DNA of 64,000 bases from Neurospora tetraspora (GCF_033439725.1 NW_026944391.1:310001-374000); one strand, 5' to 3'. Counted from the first letter of the stretch, positions 53,601-64,000 are shown. Numbers and translations are program-made. The notes: a model not told the origin generated them from the sequence alone.

Positions 53601-55085
53601 AGGTACCTAGCGAAGAATTAATCCTATTAAACGTAGTATAGAGTTAACGAACGAGTGGAAAAATAATTAGAAAGAATTTAGTATCGTTATAATAGGCGTC
53701 TTAAATAAATAGGCGGCGTTATTAAGTAATAAAATTAGTATTAATAATTATTAAAGTAGAACCTAATTAAAAATTGGATAAATAGGATTTATTCGAAGTA
53801 GCGTCCAAATTCATAATTTATTTAAAATTATAAATATTTATATTAAATTACGAAAGAGATTAGCGAAGACTTTAGGGGTAGAACGGTTATTACTAATAAA
53901 TTTACTATTGACCGAATTAACTATAAATTAAATTGGGGCCTAAGGGTAGAATTTATTGAAAATTCTATTAAAAATTCTATTAAGCCTAGCCTACCTATTG
54001 AAATTAATTTACTAAAGGGGTAAAATATAGAATAAGATTATATAGCGTTCAATTCTTATATTAAAGGTAGAATTGACTTATTTATAACTAGGTCGGACTT
54101 TATAAAATTAATATTTAGATAATAAATTATAGGTAGTTAATTATTAATAATATCCGTACCGGTATTTAAAAAGGGTCCGGTTTAACCGTATTAAATTAAA
54201 TTGAAAAAACCGTAATAAAGTTATTCTAAAATAACACCGGTTCTTATACTACTTCTATTAATATTCCGGAAGCCTTAGGAACTATTATTAGGGGCGCGGA
54301 ATCCTATTATTCCGATAGATTTAAAACCGGAATTAATACTTCCGTCGAAGGCGGAATTAAGAATATAGAGAGTATTAGAAAGGGTATTATTAACGTTAGA
54401 AAATTAGTATTATTATAAGAATTAATAGGAATATTAGCAATTAAATTACGAGAGGAAGGGCACACTATTTTGTTAAACTTTATAGTATTTCTTACAATTT
54501 TTATTACTTTCTTTTAGTCCGTTAGGAATTTACGTTAATATATTATAGTAATAGGTTTATCGATTCCAAATAGCGCTTTATCGAAAATTTTGAACTTCCA
54601 TATTCTAAATAAAGCGAGCTCTTTTTAATATTAATAGATTATTTTAATGGCCTTATCCGCTAATTCTTGCTTGATAACCTATTTAGTTTCGAAAGTAGGA
54701 GTTTTATTAATATTAAAATCGTTATCGTAATTCTATTAATTAAGTTTATCCGTAATTATAATAACCGTAACCTCTATAATAATTCAATATACGGCTCTTA
54801 TAATACATTTAATATATACTAATTTTAGGTGATTTCTTATAAAGAATTTAAATTGCCGGGCGAATATTATCTATCTTAATTGCTAATTATATTACTTTTA
54901 CCGGGTTACCGTAGAAGAATCTAAAGACGAAGATCTATTATTTATATTAGTATCCAAATTTAAAGGGTTGAGAGGTATAATAAAAGAATTAATATAATAT
55001 TATTAAGCGAAATTCCCCTCCGAAAAGAAGAAAAAAATAATAATAAGGTATAATAAAAGTAAAAAATTAAGCTTTAGGCACTACT

Positions 55086-55373
55086 TATTATACAATAATA
55101 TAAAACGTAATTATAATAATAGTAGGATTAATTTTAATAATTAATATTATTAGGAGCTTCTACCTAGAACCTTATATAACGATTATAAATAATTGTATAA
55201 GATATAGTAGGTAGATAATTAATTGCTAACTAAAATTAATACTAAAGGCGATAGCGAGGTAGAGCCTCTTATACTAGTATCATAGGTGCCTGATTTAATA
55301 AGGAGTAGGACTGACCCTGTTATGGCCAGCTCTGGTGAGGTGGGTCAACTATAATCCGTGACGAACCATAGCA
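55086..55373 (-). repeat. 5' LTR of the 10.4 kb Gypsy, half unmutated
   Basis: 288 bp. The left half (to about 55260) is strongly RIP-mutated. The right half (about 55262-55373) keeps normal CpA/TpG and shows the less mutated state relative to 45100-45209. The LTR thus contains the right edge of the RIP block. Confidence 0.8.
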
Positions 55374-56100
55374 ATATGATTAGTACGTGAGTATATAGCT
55401 CTGGGCTATAGTACTAGCTCTGGCATAGTATATATACAGTTAGTACAGTACAACTACATTATATACTAGCCCTATGATAGCATTTCAACCTTACACGACT
55501 GCTCGCTGTGCTCAACTCGTTCAGACCCGTTATATTATTTAGTTTGGTTACGGAAGCTTTGGTTAGTAATAGCTAAGATAAAGATTCTTTGGACCTTATA
55601 CTACCTAATATATGAGCTAGGCAGGCCTAGCTTCCAGGCCTTCCTCTTCTTCTTACAAATTATTACTTACTTTACTACCTTACTAACCACATTACTAAAT
55701 TGTAAGGCCTTCGATACTTATTCCGTATATACTTATTCTATATTAGTAATAGTAAGGATAATTAACTACTATAGAGCAAGGTAACGTAGTTAGGAGGTAA
55801 GTTAGATATATGTAGTTACACAAGAAGAGAAGAATGGAAGTGTATGGAGGTATAGCGATATAGGGTAGGGCAAACTATACCTAGAACCGGGACCGGAGCA
55901 CGAGTATATATACGTAACGTAGCGCATTAGCTAATAGCAGGGCACGACACTGGCTGCGACTACCCATGGCAGGAGCCGTGCATGTGCAAAGCAGTCACAC
56001 GTAATTCTGTGACATTACTTCTCTCAACTCGCTCAGCCGTGGCACTTGTATCTCGTCTGCCCAGCCTTCTTCGCCACTTTCGGTTTTTTTTTTTTTTTCA
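55374..56100. other. Gene-free transition between RIP block and gene island
   Basis: About 0.7 kb of near-normal base composition without an open frame of note. The first ~120 bp may be the outer part of the LTR of the older minus-strand Gypsy into which the 10.4 kb copy inserted (inference from position). The rest holds nothing recognisable up to a T15 run at 56084-56098, beyond the stop codon of the prolyl-tRNA synthetase. Confidence 0.4.
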
Positions 56101-56133
56101 GTTCAGACCCACGAAGTAGTTATTCCTTTAAAT

Positions 56134-58032
56134 CTAGAGCCTTGAATGTAGCTCGGCTATAACGGATGGCAGATTATCTACATCGACGATATCTTTGATG
56201 TTAAGCCTCCGACACTGAACTTCGACTCGACCTGTCATACGCCACTCTCGACCGAGTACAACGATTACCGGAACACCAATGAGGTCCGCATCCTTAAGCT
56301 TCCAAGGCAACGATTTTTGGCGATCATCAAGAATGATGTCTAGCCGCTCATCCTGGTCCCCGGAGCCGCTAAGAATGCGCTTGTAAACCTCTACAGCATC
56401 GTCGTAGTTGTCTTCAGCAAAGACGACAATACAGGTATATGGGGCAATGGCAACAGGCCAGTTCAGACCTTTATCATCAGCTAGATGTTCAGCCACGGCG
56501 CCGATGACACGCGAAATTCCTATTCCGTGGCATCCCATTTGCATGCTCACTGTCTTAGAAGTGCCGCTATCCCCCGTCGAAGTTTTGGCCTCGCTGGAAC
56601 TGGGTGGCGGCAAAGATATTTTTGCGTTCAATGGGTCCGAATACCGAGTGCCCAAGTGAAACGTGTGGCCCAACTCCATCGCCTTCTGGACATTCAAAGT
56701 TCCGGAGGAGCACTGTGGGCAGTGATCCCCCGTGCGGATTCGGAGAAAGTTCAAAGGTTTCCCGTCGCTAGTGGAAGATCCGTGACACTGAACATCCAAT
56801 CTGGATGCTCCTGTTTTCACAGCGTCTGGCCACATGGGCAGTGATGCTGTGCCTTCCAAACTGTCCGAGAACGACGGTGGAAGTCTGCTGTCGAAGAGAT
56901 TCACCAGTCGTTTTGCTGTGGCGTCCGGGCCTTCTGTCGCCGCTGCCCAGAGTTCCGTGGCGTCTGAAACTCCAGCATCAAGGTCTGGTACAAGAGATTT
57001 GATGGCATAAATGTTGATATCAGAGTTTGTGTACTGGCGCCCCTCACTGGTACCCGCCTTGCTTGTTCGCGTGGGATACCAGACGTTGACGAGTGTAGAT
57101 CGATCTTTGGTAATAGCCCGCCAAACTCCGACATGATCAGCTTGGCAGGTCTCATGTGCAACCTTGGTAGTCGCTATTTCCTCGTTGATAGTATAGTCAC
57201 AGCTTCCACAAGTGATGACACTATCCTCCCCGAAGGGCGAGGGCAAGTGATACTCATGGCTCAGGTCGCCGCCCATGTCACCAGAACTAGCTTTTGCCGC
57301 CAGGACTGGGAGCTTCATGTCGTTGAAGATGCGAGAATAAGCTGCTCGGACTTGCTCGTACGTGTCCAGAGCAGACCTCAAATCAGTGTCAAAGGTGTAA
57401 AGGTCTTTCATCGTAAACTCGCGCCCACGGAGAAGGCCGTGACGTGGGCGCAACTCATCCCGAAACTTGCGGGTGATTTGGTAGAGTCGGAGCGGGAGGT
57501 CCTTATACGACCTTACGGTCTGCGCGACCAGATTGGTGATCTCTTCCTCATGAGTGGGAGACAACAGGTAAGCACTGCCTTTGCGATCCGGGAATCGGAA
57601 AAGCTACCACCACAACGCGTTAGCCCAAACAAAGGCCTCAAAAGGCTGGCGAGCTGAGGAGAGAGTATGGAGAACGCACCTCGGGTGCGATATTCTGCAG
57701 TCGCCCGCTGCGCTCCCACAGAGCTTCGCTCGAAATGGAAGACAACGAGACTCTAGAAGCCGCTGTCGGTTGAAGGTGGGTGTGAGTAGCTTGGTCAGGA
57801 AAGCAACGGGAGAGCACTAACCTAGCGACTCCTCCAGGTGCTTTGCGACCAGTCGTTCTACCTTATCCTGTACCCTTTTTCCGAGAGGCAGCATGTGGAA
57901 GATGCCTGCGTGAGACTGACGAAGGAAGCCAGCGCGAACGAGCTTTGAATGGGCATCTTCAACCCCGGGGACAGCAAAGCCTCCGCTTGGAATCCAAACC
58001 TTTGAAAGGCGGGGGATGGAACGCGGCAGCAT
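56134..58032 (-). CDS. AIM10: Mitochondrial prolyl-tRNA synthetase, class II, bacterial type
   Basis: Charges tRNA-Pro with proline for mitochondrial translation. Exons are 58032-57822, 57762-57680 and 57603-56134 (587 aa). The introns (59 and 76 bp) have GT..AG ends; the second has a CTAAC branch site. The ATG at 58032 is chosen because the frame upstream has no ATG, and because MLPRSIPRLSKVW makes a short basic presequence followed by the conserved PSGG segment. Conserved blocks: KLVRAGFLRQSHAGIFHMLPLGKRV (residues 30-54, motif 1 region), SPTHEEE (113-119), TRKFRDELRPRHGLL..REFTMKD (142-165, motif 2), GCHGIGISRVIGAVAEH (455-471, motif 3) and an HGTP anticodon-binding domain (about 480-587). 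The short insertion between motifs 2 and 3 fits mitochondrial enzymes. Family is certain; orthology to yeast AIM10 / human PARS2 is inferred. It is divergent from MAK21. Confidence 0.92.
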
Positions 58033-58810
58033 CGTTTTCACAGATCTGGATGCCACATTAGATGATGACCTCGACGACACGTCAATGTACGCGAGAATAC
58101 TTTTACTGGTACGGATGTATACTCGGTGCTCCGTCTTTCGTTTACATAGGCAGCATTGCGCCGTCGCGTCGCGTGCCGCTGGTTGATGAAAAGGTAGTGA
58201 ATGAATGGGTGCTCTTGCGCTCGCCCTCCCTCAAGTCTGCTCAAGGCTTTAAACCTGCCAGTGATCACAATGGTAAAAGCTGTTTGGTGTCATGAGACGA
58301 TGACTTCAAACCCAGCGGTACAGAGGCGAGAGCGGCTACCCAAAGGTACATAGGCAAGCACCACATGGCCGCTGTTTTTTTCCACATCTTCGCCGGGCGT
58401 GGGCCGGTGTGACCCGCAACAGCGGATCTTTGCCGAGTGATTGGCGATGGTGCTAGAGTACAAGAGGTCCAGAGGTACCTCTCTGGCTCAGGAGGTACCC
58501 CAGCACCGATAGGTTCCGGCTGCTCACTAGTAGTGTCCGGTGAGCGGGATCCGTTGGAGTGGACCCGACCCGACAGATGACGGGAATTGAACTCCCGGTT
58601 GCAGGTTCCTCTAGAGGTCTGTAGGTACCTCTACCCGCCCCACCTATCTTGCCCCTGCAAGGTGCACGAAGGATCCGCTAGCGTGCATGATCCAAACACT
58701 TTTTTTTTCGCCCTTCCTCGTAGACGGCCTTTTGAATTACCAGCCAACCTCAAGACAAATTGCGCCGGCCCACTGTCCATTTTTTTTCGCCAAAGACGAA
58801 TTCAGAAGAT
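58033..58810. promoter_or_regulatory. Shared divergent promoter of ProRS and MAK21
   Basis: 778 bp between the two start codons. It holds palindromic GGTACC-type boxes: GAGGTACCTC at 58472-58481, GAGGTACC at 58492-58499, TAGGTACCTC at 58622-58631, and a related palindrome CCTCTAGAGG at 58608-58617. Pyrimidine runs (T10 near 58699, T8 near 58780) lie just before the MAK21 start, as often seen near fungal transcription starts. No TATA box is obvious. Whether the palindromes bind a factor is unknown. Confidence 0.5.
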
Positions 58811-61800
58811 ATGGGCTCATCCAAGGGACCGAGGCAAAGAAAGAGGAAAGGCACGGGGCCGGCTTTCGACGAAGCAGCACTCGCTCAACTGACCGAAAAG
58901 ATCGACAAAACTCTCGCCGGCGCCGGCACTGACCAACACTCGTCACCGAAGCGCAAGAGACCGAACACCACAGCAGATGATCGAGATGCAAAGAGACGCC
59001 AGAAAACTCTAGTGGGCACGAAAGAAGGGCAACAGGACCGTTCCAGGAAAGACCAGTCCCACAATACAACAAAGGAAGTTCTGCTGGAGGAAATTTTGGC
59101 CTTGGGCGGAGACGAGGATGATCTTGAGCTTGTCGCCAATATCGATTCCGACAACGAAGATGGACCTGGCACAAAATCCGCGTCGGCGCCCGAGAAATCC
59201 CTGGATAAGTCATTCCAGGATGAACTGGCAAAGTTCGCCTTGAGCCTCGGCTTCCAGAATATACCCCGCGAGGATGACCTCGAAAGCGTATCGTCTGAAG
59301 ACCCCGTCGACGAGGAAGAAGACGAGGAAGAAGACGAAGAGGAGGAAGAGGAGGCGGAACAAAGGAAACAGGACGACAGCCAGGATCAGGAGCAACCTCA
59401 AGCGATCCCTGCCACGGTAAAAAGTGAGAGCACAACTACGACCGTCCAAGACACCCCGCGCGGGAAGCAAGGCAAGAACAAGCTGGTTAGTTTGATGTCC
59501 CCGCTGTCGCAGACTTACCTGGCGGTATGCTAACTTGAGTAGGTTTTCGAGCCCAGACCTGACTGGCATGGCCTCAACCTCGAGGGCCTACCTGCTTTCA
59601 CACCGTCTGCCGACGTCAGGCAATACTCTTCAGCGATTGCCAGCCTCAAAGCTTATGCGGAGGCCCTCTTGAAGGAGGACGCGGCAAGATACAGCGCCCT
59701 CCAGGCCTCCAGCTCCACTCAGAAGTTCATGTCAACCATTATGTCTTCCGGCACTTTGTCCGACAAGGTATCTGCCTTAACCTTGTCGATACAAGAGTCT
59801 CCTCTCCACAACCAGAAAGCTTTTGAAAGCCTGATCGGGTTGGCCGGCAAAAAAAGCCGTAGTCAGGCACTCGCTGCCCTGGGCGCTCTCGTCGATCTGC
59901 TGGGCAATGGCACAGTTCTGCCAAGTAATCGCCGTCTTCGCCCGTTCAACTCGCAACCCGCCTTGCTGGCCGCTTTACAGGATCAAGCTGTGCTGCGTTG
60001 GGTTCAGGGCCAGAAGCTTCCTGCCAACCTAACTGATTCTCACTTGATGATGTGGGCATACGAAGATTGGCTCAAAGCGGCGTATTTTCGCATCATCCAG
60101 CTCCTCGAAATCTGGTCGGCTGATCAGATTGAGCACTCGAGAATGCGCGCGCTGGAATTTGTTTTCACGTTGCTCCGGGACAAGCCGGAACAAGAGGCCA
60201 ATCTGTTGCGACTTCTTGTCAACAAACTCGGTGATCGCGAACGGAAAATTGCATCTCGGGCGTCATACCTCCTCTTGCAGTTGCTGAACGTCCATCCTGC
60301 GATGAAAAGCATTGTGATCAGCACGGTAGAGCAAGAGGTTTTGCTCAAGCCAGGCCAGAGTCTGCGCACCAGATACTATGCCATCATCACCCTGAATCAA
60401 ACCATTCTGAGCACCAAAGAGCCCGCTATAGCCAACACGCTACTCCGAATCTACTTCGAGGCTTTCCTTTCCTTGCTCAAAACCGGCTCATTGGGAAACC
60501 TGGAAGCGCTAAATCCTGAGGAAAAGTCTGGCGGCAGCAACAGGAAAGCCAAGAAGGGCAAGCCAAATCACACCGAGGCTTCTGCCAACGAGCAGGATAC
60601 GACACAAAAACTCGTCTCCGCACTGCTCACTGGTGTCAATCGTGCGGTACCCTTCACTACCGCCGACGACGAGACCATGGAAAAACATCTCGATACTTTG
60701 TTTCGAATTACCCACTCGTCGAACTTCAACACCAGCGTCCAAGCACTCATGCTCATCCAACAGCTCGCTGTGACAAAACATCTTGCTGTTGACCGATTTT
60801 ATCGGACATTGTACGAATCATTGCTGGATCCCAGGCTCATCACGTCATCGAAGCAAGCACTGTACATGAACCTACTCTTTCGTGCCTTGAAGAATGATGC
60901 CGACGTCCGGAGAGTGAAGGCTTTTGTCAAGAGATTGGTTCAAGTGCTCAACCTGCATCAGCCGTCCTTTGCATGCGGGGTGTTATATCTGATTTCCGAG
61001 CTGGAGAACACGTTTCCTGACCTTCATTCGTTGCTTACTGTGCCCGAGGACAACGAAGATGACGGTGTTGAGGCCTACAAGGATGTCAATGACGATGCGG
61101 CTTTGCAGAGCAGTCTCTTGCGTGAAGATGCACCAACTTCCCGTCGTGCCACAGGCTATGATGGACGAAAGAGAAACCCCGAGCATAGCAATGCGCACAG
61201 AAGCTGCTTGTGGGAGTTGGTAAGTGCCTATTTGAACTCAGAATCCATGCGAAACCAGTTTACTAACAGGAAAACTACCAGGCTCCTCTCCTATCTCATT
61301 TTCATCCATCCGTACAGGTTTATGCCAGTAACCTCCTTGTCCGTCAAAAGGGCCTGCCGAAGCCGGATCTGGCCAACCACAGCCTCATGCATTTCCTGGA
61401 CAAGTTTGTCTACCGCAACCCCAAGATTACCGAGACCAAGCGCGGAAGCTCCATTATGCAGCCGGTCCTCGCTACTGGTGGCGCATCCCAAACTGTCGTT
61501 TCCAGCAAAGATGGCGCCAAGAAGCAGCCTTCTGTCAACTCGGCCTCGTTCTGGAATCTCAAGCCAGAACAGGTTTCCGCCGAAGACGTTTTCTTCCACG
61601 AGTACTTTGCTCGTATCGGCAAGCCTGGAGACATGGCAAAGAGCAAGAAGGCATCCAAGGAGAAGAGTGGTCCGGACGGCGAAGAGGAAGAGGAAGAAGC
61701 CGAAGACGAGATCTGGGAAGCATTGGTCAATTCTCGACCCGAGGTCGAGGGCGACTTGGATGAAGACGAGTCCGACCTCGGGATGGATGGTTATGACGAC

Positions 61801-62079
61801 TCGGACGAGGAGATGGACACTGGCGACCTTGATATGGGTGGCGCTCGCGACGGCTCTGAGGGATCTGACAGTGATGTGCCATTTGAAGGCATTTTTGATG
61901 ATTCAGATGACTCGGAAGAAGAAGCGGCGGCGGATGAGAGCACTGGTGAGGAGGATGCTTCGGCTACGAAGAAGAAGGGCAGACTTAGCAGGAAGGAGAT
62001 GAGGGGTCTGCCAACATTTGCCTCGGCCGATGATTACGCCGAGATGCTGGCTGGTGAAGATGGCATGGCCGACGACTAG
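58811..62079 (+). CDS. MAK21: MAK21/NOC1 60S ribosome biogenesis factor (CBF/Mak21 family)
   Basis: Nucleolar protein that pairs with Noc2 to assemble and export early pre-60S particles (known for yeast Mak21/Noc1; animal homologue CEBPZ). Exons are 58811-59485, 59543-61219 and 61282-62079, giving 1049 aa (yeast about 1025). Both introns (57 and 62 bp) have GT..AG ends, CTAAC branch sites and phase 0. The N terminus is basic (GPRQRKRKG), with an acidic run at residues 167-183. The middle is a helical-repeat region (about 226-590), then the CBF domain around 590-860, including LLFRALKN near 670 and SCLWELAPLLSHFHPSVQVYASNLL across the second splice junction. The C-terminal 100 residues are acidic and end in FASADDYAEMLAGEDG, typical of the family. 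ATG 58811 is the first in frame after the T-rich leader. Nothing looks broken. Confidence 0.93.
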
Positions 62080-62914
62080 TTGGGAAAAGCGTTTCGATTC
62101 TGGGGTGAATAGCTAGTTACCCAGTAGCTCTCGAAGCCTGGTTGGTTCAAGATCCTTCCCTGTTGGCATTCAGCTACATGCTCTATCAAAGATGTTGTTC
62201 GCCTTGTTGCTCAAGAAGGCAATGATTCACAGTAGTGACTGCATTGACTGGAGTAGCCATGATGTTTTGATGCTTGCTGGTGATAAAGTACTTTACTATA
62301 TGTACGTACCGTACATACCACGTGCGTACGTACCTGTTCAGATGAATTTCACATGGAGCTTAACTGACGTTGTTTACACACAAGCTGACCGGCCAACCAC
62401 CCAGGGACAAGGGGTAAAAGGTGGAGAGAGTGGAGATCTTAGGCTAGGGTCATCGGGTTTCAAGGTGTGGAGAGGTTATGTCTTGGTGGGTCCATCGGCA
62501 TTGTGCCGGACAGTACCCGAGGGCGCGGACGTCTCAAAGATTCAACCCAAGTCGGCGATAATGACGATGACCGAAAGGGGGTTGTCTCGCAAGTCTTCAT
62601 CTGCCAGCCTGTAAATGCTTTGGCCCTAACCCACCGCTGTCAAGATACGTACTGCATCATTCTACAGTAGCCGTTGCACAGCTGTGAAGCGCTCTCGCAT
62701 TGTAGCCGCTGCTGCCGCTTCGTCCCATACCTTACGGTTCGGCCCATCCGCAGACACCGAATTTAGGCCAGCCTGAGCCGGAGCTGCGCAAAGGTGGGTC
62801 CCATTGCTCCGTCGCTCCGCTGGGTACACACACGCACGTACTCGTCGGTTAGGTGCACGCACTGGCCACAGCCATGTGGGGCCACCCTTTGGGGGCCCGC
62901 TTACAGCCAGCCAA
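62080..62914. other. Downstream region of MAK21 with a doubtful 140-codon ORF
   Basis: GC-normal DNA that probably holds the MAK21 3' untranslated region. An ATG-initiated frame at 62192-62614 (plus, 140 codons) has no recognisable domain, starts only 112 bp after the MAK21 stop and shows no gene-like context, so I do not call it a gene. A GTACGTAC-rich palindromic stretch lies at about 62301-62336. Nothing else is seen. Confidence 0.4.
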
Positions 62915-62943
62915 CCGACTCTCATCGTCCTTTTGAGAGTCGG
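62915..62943. repeat. Perfect 10 bp hairpin at the island edge
   Basis: CCGACTCTCA, a 9-base loop, then TGAGAGTCGG, followed by GATTTTTATA. It lies where GC-normal DNA turns AT-rich. It could be the inner part of a transposon end, or a structure at the end of a transcript. Confidence 0.5.
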
Positions 62944-63079
62944 GATTTTTATATGTATTTTGCAAGCAGTATATCTATCAAAAACCTTAGCCATAACTTC
63001 ATCATTTTTTATCGTACGATATTGTAAATAGCCTCAAACTACTTGTCTTAACTAGATCATTTCATTTACTATAGCGTAT

Positions 63080-64000
63080 TTCGATTCTAATATTGCTACG
63101 TGGGCGGAAAAGGCTACACATCATTACCTCGCCCGCCAAAAGCGGGTAACACACACCAACTCGAAGGAGAACAACCGCAAAGGCAAAGGTAATAGCTATA
63201 TTATAAAAGATTTTGTACAATTTTGTAATATTAGTAAACCTGTTATTAAAAATATATATGACTTATTTAAGAGGGAAAGCGATTACTAACGGGTATAAAT
63301 ACCTATTGCCCGCTAACGTTAACCCCTAGTGAAAATAAGGCTCTCAATATTGTAGTCCAAATTACTAATTGTAGCTACTTCCTCCTAAATAATACCTCCC
63401 TCATTAAATTAATTAATTAACTAAAAATTTAACGATTATACCCCCTTTTTATTAACCTCTATAGAGGGTAGCCTATAGAATAGCGTAAGAGGTATCCGGA
63501 ATTCGAATTTAAAGTAATTAGTTTTGAAAATATAAAAAGGATAAATATTAAAATTTAATTAAACTCCTTTAAAAAATAATTTAAAGAAGTAAAGGCTATT
63601 TATAATAATCTTAATATTGAGAAAGAGAATGTTTAGAATATAAATAAATTTCCTTTTTAAATAAAGGAAATTAAGGGAATTATAAAGGTATAAAACTTTC
63701 CTTATTATCATTATTCCCTATACTAATTTATGTAATAATAAGTATTATTTATAAAGAATAGAATTCGTACAAGGAAGGTTATATTTAACCCTAATAATAA
63801 TAAAAATTTAATTACCATCGATACTATATTGGCTATAATAAAGAGTATCCTTTTATTTTTAATATTCAAAGTATATATTATAGTAAATATAATTAAACTA
63901 TTTTATTTATAATTAATATTAATTTTATTAATCTATATATAAATATAAAGGAATATATAAATTAACTATAAAGTTGATCCAAATGTAGTTATTATAAATA
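63080..64000 (+). pseudogene. Fot1/pogo-type transposase relic, N-terminal part, runs off the window
   Basis: Tc1/mariner-pogo transposase decayed by RIP. In one frame, from about 63090, it reads ATWAEKATHHYLARQKRV and then IKDFVQFCNISKPVIKNIYD. A frame around 63310-63420 gives NTYCPLTLTPSENKALNIVV, the start of the CENP-B/Tc5 helix-turn-helix. RKRYPEFEFKVISFENIKRI follows from 63485, then KAIYNNLNIEKENV and the place of the NMDE catalytic motif. There the codons TAG AAT ATA AAT AAA (63634-63648) show Trp, Met, Asp and Glu changed by G-to-A, so the first catalytic Asp codon is AAT (63643-63645). LITIDTILAIIKSI near 63815 matches the I..ISA.G..IPP block. The first 110 bp are unmutated; RIP begins near 63200. 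The left TIR was not identified. Confidence 0.7.

Larger units (their letters stand above)
1456..55270. other. RIP-degraded AT-rich transposon block
   Basis: Nearly all of this 54 kb is very AT-rich and full of TAA/TAT/ATA words. CpA and TpG are rare, while CpG (cga, acg, tcg) is common throughout. That is the pattern of repeat-induced point mutation acting on CpA, known from Pezizomycotina. Open frames are short because Gln and Trp codons have become stops and most ATG codons are lost. Recognisable remains are all transposons. Unmutated islands occur at about 26697-27182 (LINE tail), 44207-44478 (solo LTR), around 41440-41570 and in a small patch at 43627-43662. Assignment rests on reading the sequence; no index was computed. 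Confidence 0.85.
44928..55373 (-). mobile_element. 10.4 kb Gypsy copy with both LTRs
   Basis: Minus-strand Gypsy fossil. LTRs are at 44928-45209 and 55086-55373, and flanks ATATA and ATATG suggest a target duplication. A polypurine tract lies beside the left LTR (about 45210-45240). On the minus strand gag is right of about 52200, protease at about 51895-51860, reverse transcriptase at about 50650-50000, and integrase at about 48700-47800. A second purine tract near 47690 and plus-strand gag-like DNA at about 46000-47400 and 54000-54600 suggest further insertions inside. It is broken in very many places. Confidence 0.75.

Noticed and set aside
58033-58080. Longer N terminus for the prolyl-tRNA synthetase from a GTG at 58080.
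   Set aside because: It would need a non-ATG start, and the ATG at 58032 already gives a suitable presequence and the family's conserved start.
58578-58605. Possible tRNA T-arm on the minus strand in the shared promoter (AGTTCAATTCC with a CGGGA/TCCCG stem).
   Set aside because: The stem pairs only with a shifted, non-standard loop, and no acceptor, D arm or anticodon arm can be drawn from the DNA beside it.
58737-59435. Long antisense open frame across exon 1 of MAK21.
   Set aside because: It mirrors the acidic, GAG/GAA-rich coding repeats of MAK21 and has no homology that I recognise.
62192-62614. 140-codon ATG-started frame downstream of MAK21.
   Set aside because: No domain, no intron signals, immediate proximity to the MAK21 stop; more likely untranslated region.

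Overview
The window looks like a chromosome segment from a filamentous ascomycete (Pezizomycotina). Three things point there. The two host genes have short introns (57-76 bp) with GT..AG ends and CTAAC-type branch sites. The transposons are typical fungal kinds: a Tad-like LINE, Ty3/Gypsy and Ty1/Copia elements, a MULE and a Fot1/pogo element. About 54 kb carries the mark of repeat-induced point mutation (RIP): very AT-rich DNA in which CpA and TpG have almost vanished into TpA while CpG survives. No species is assigned.

Layout. 1-1455 is a little-mutated Tad-like LINE on the minus strand that runs off the left edge. About 1456-55270 is a RIP-degraded block of nested transposon relics with no host gene that I can support. 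Its pieces, in order, are: a Copia relic (minus); a direct-repeat pair holding a 690 bp MITE-like element; a Gypsy relic (plus) containing a tRNA-like unit; a Copia copy (minus, 15320-21326) inserted at the end of that Gypsy; a tandem array (21340-21975); and a second Gypsy (plus, LTR at 21999) split by a MULE (22657-33535). The MULE is itself split by a Copia copy (23374-30728, target duplication AATTA), and that Copia holds a LINE tail and a piece of another LTR element. Further right come two Gypsy relics on the minus strand, a clean solo LTR (44207-44478, target duplication GTTAT) and a 10.4 kb Gypsy copy (44928-55373).

56134-62079 is a GC-normal island with two divergent housekeeping genes sharing a promoter of about 780 bp. 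On the minus strand is a mitochondrial-type prolyl-tRNA synthetase (587 aa, three exons). On the plus strand is MAK21/NOC1, a 60S ribosome-assembly factor (1049 aa, three exons). One serves mitochondrial translation and the other large-subunit assembly. From about 63080 the sequence returns to RIP-type DNA with a Fot1/pogo transposase relic that continues past the right edge.

The points most worth a second look are the MULE with GC-rich minisatellites at both ends in inverted orientation, the tRNA-like sequence abutting a 418 bp inverted-repeat unit, the reciprocal RIP mosaic in the LTRs of the 10.4 kb Gypsy, and the sharp edges between mutated and unmutated DNA. I found no convincing new gene system.
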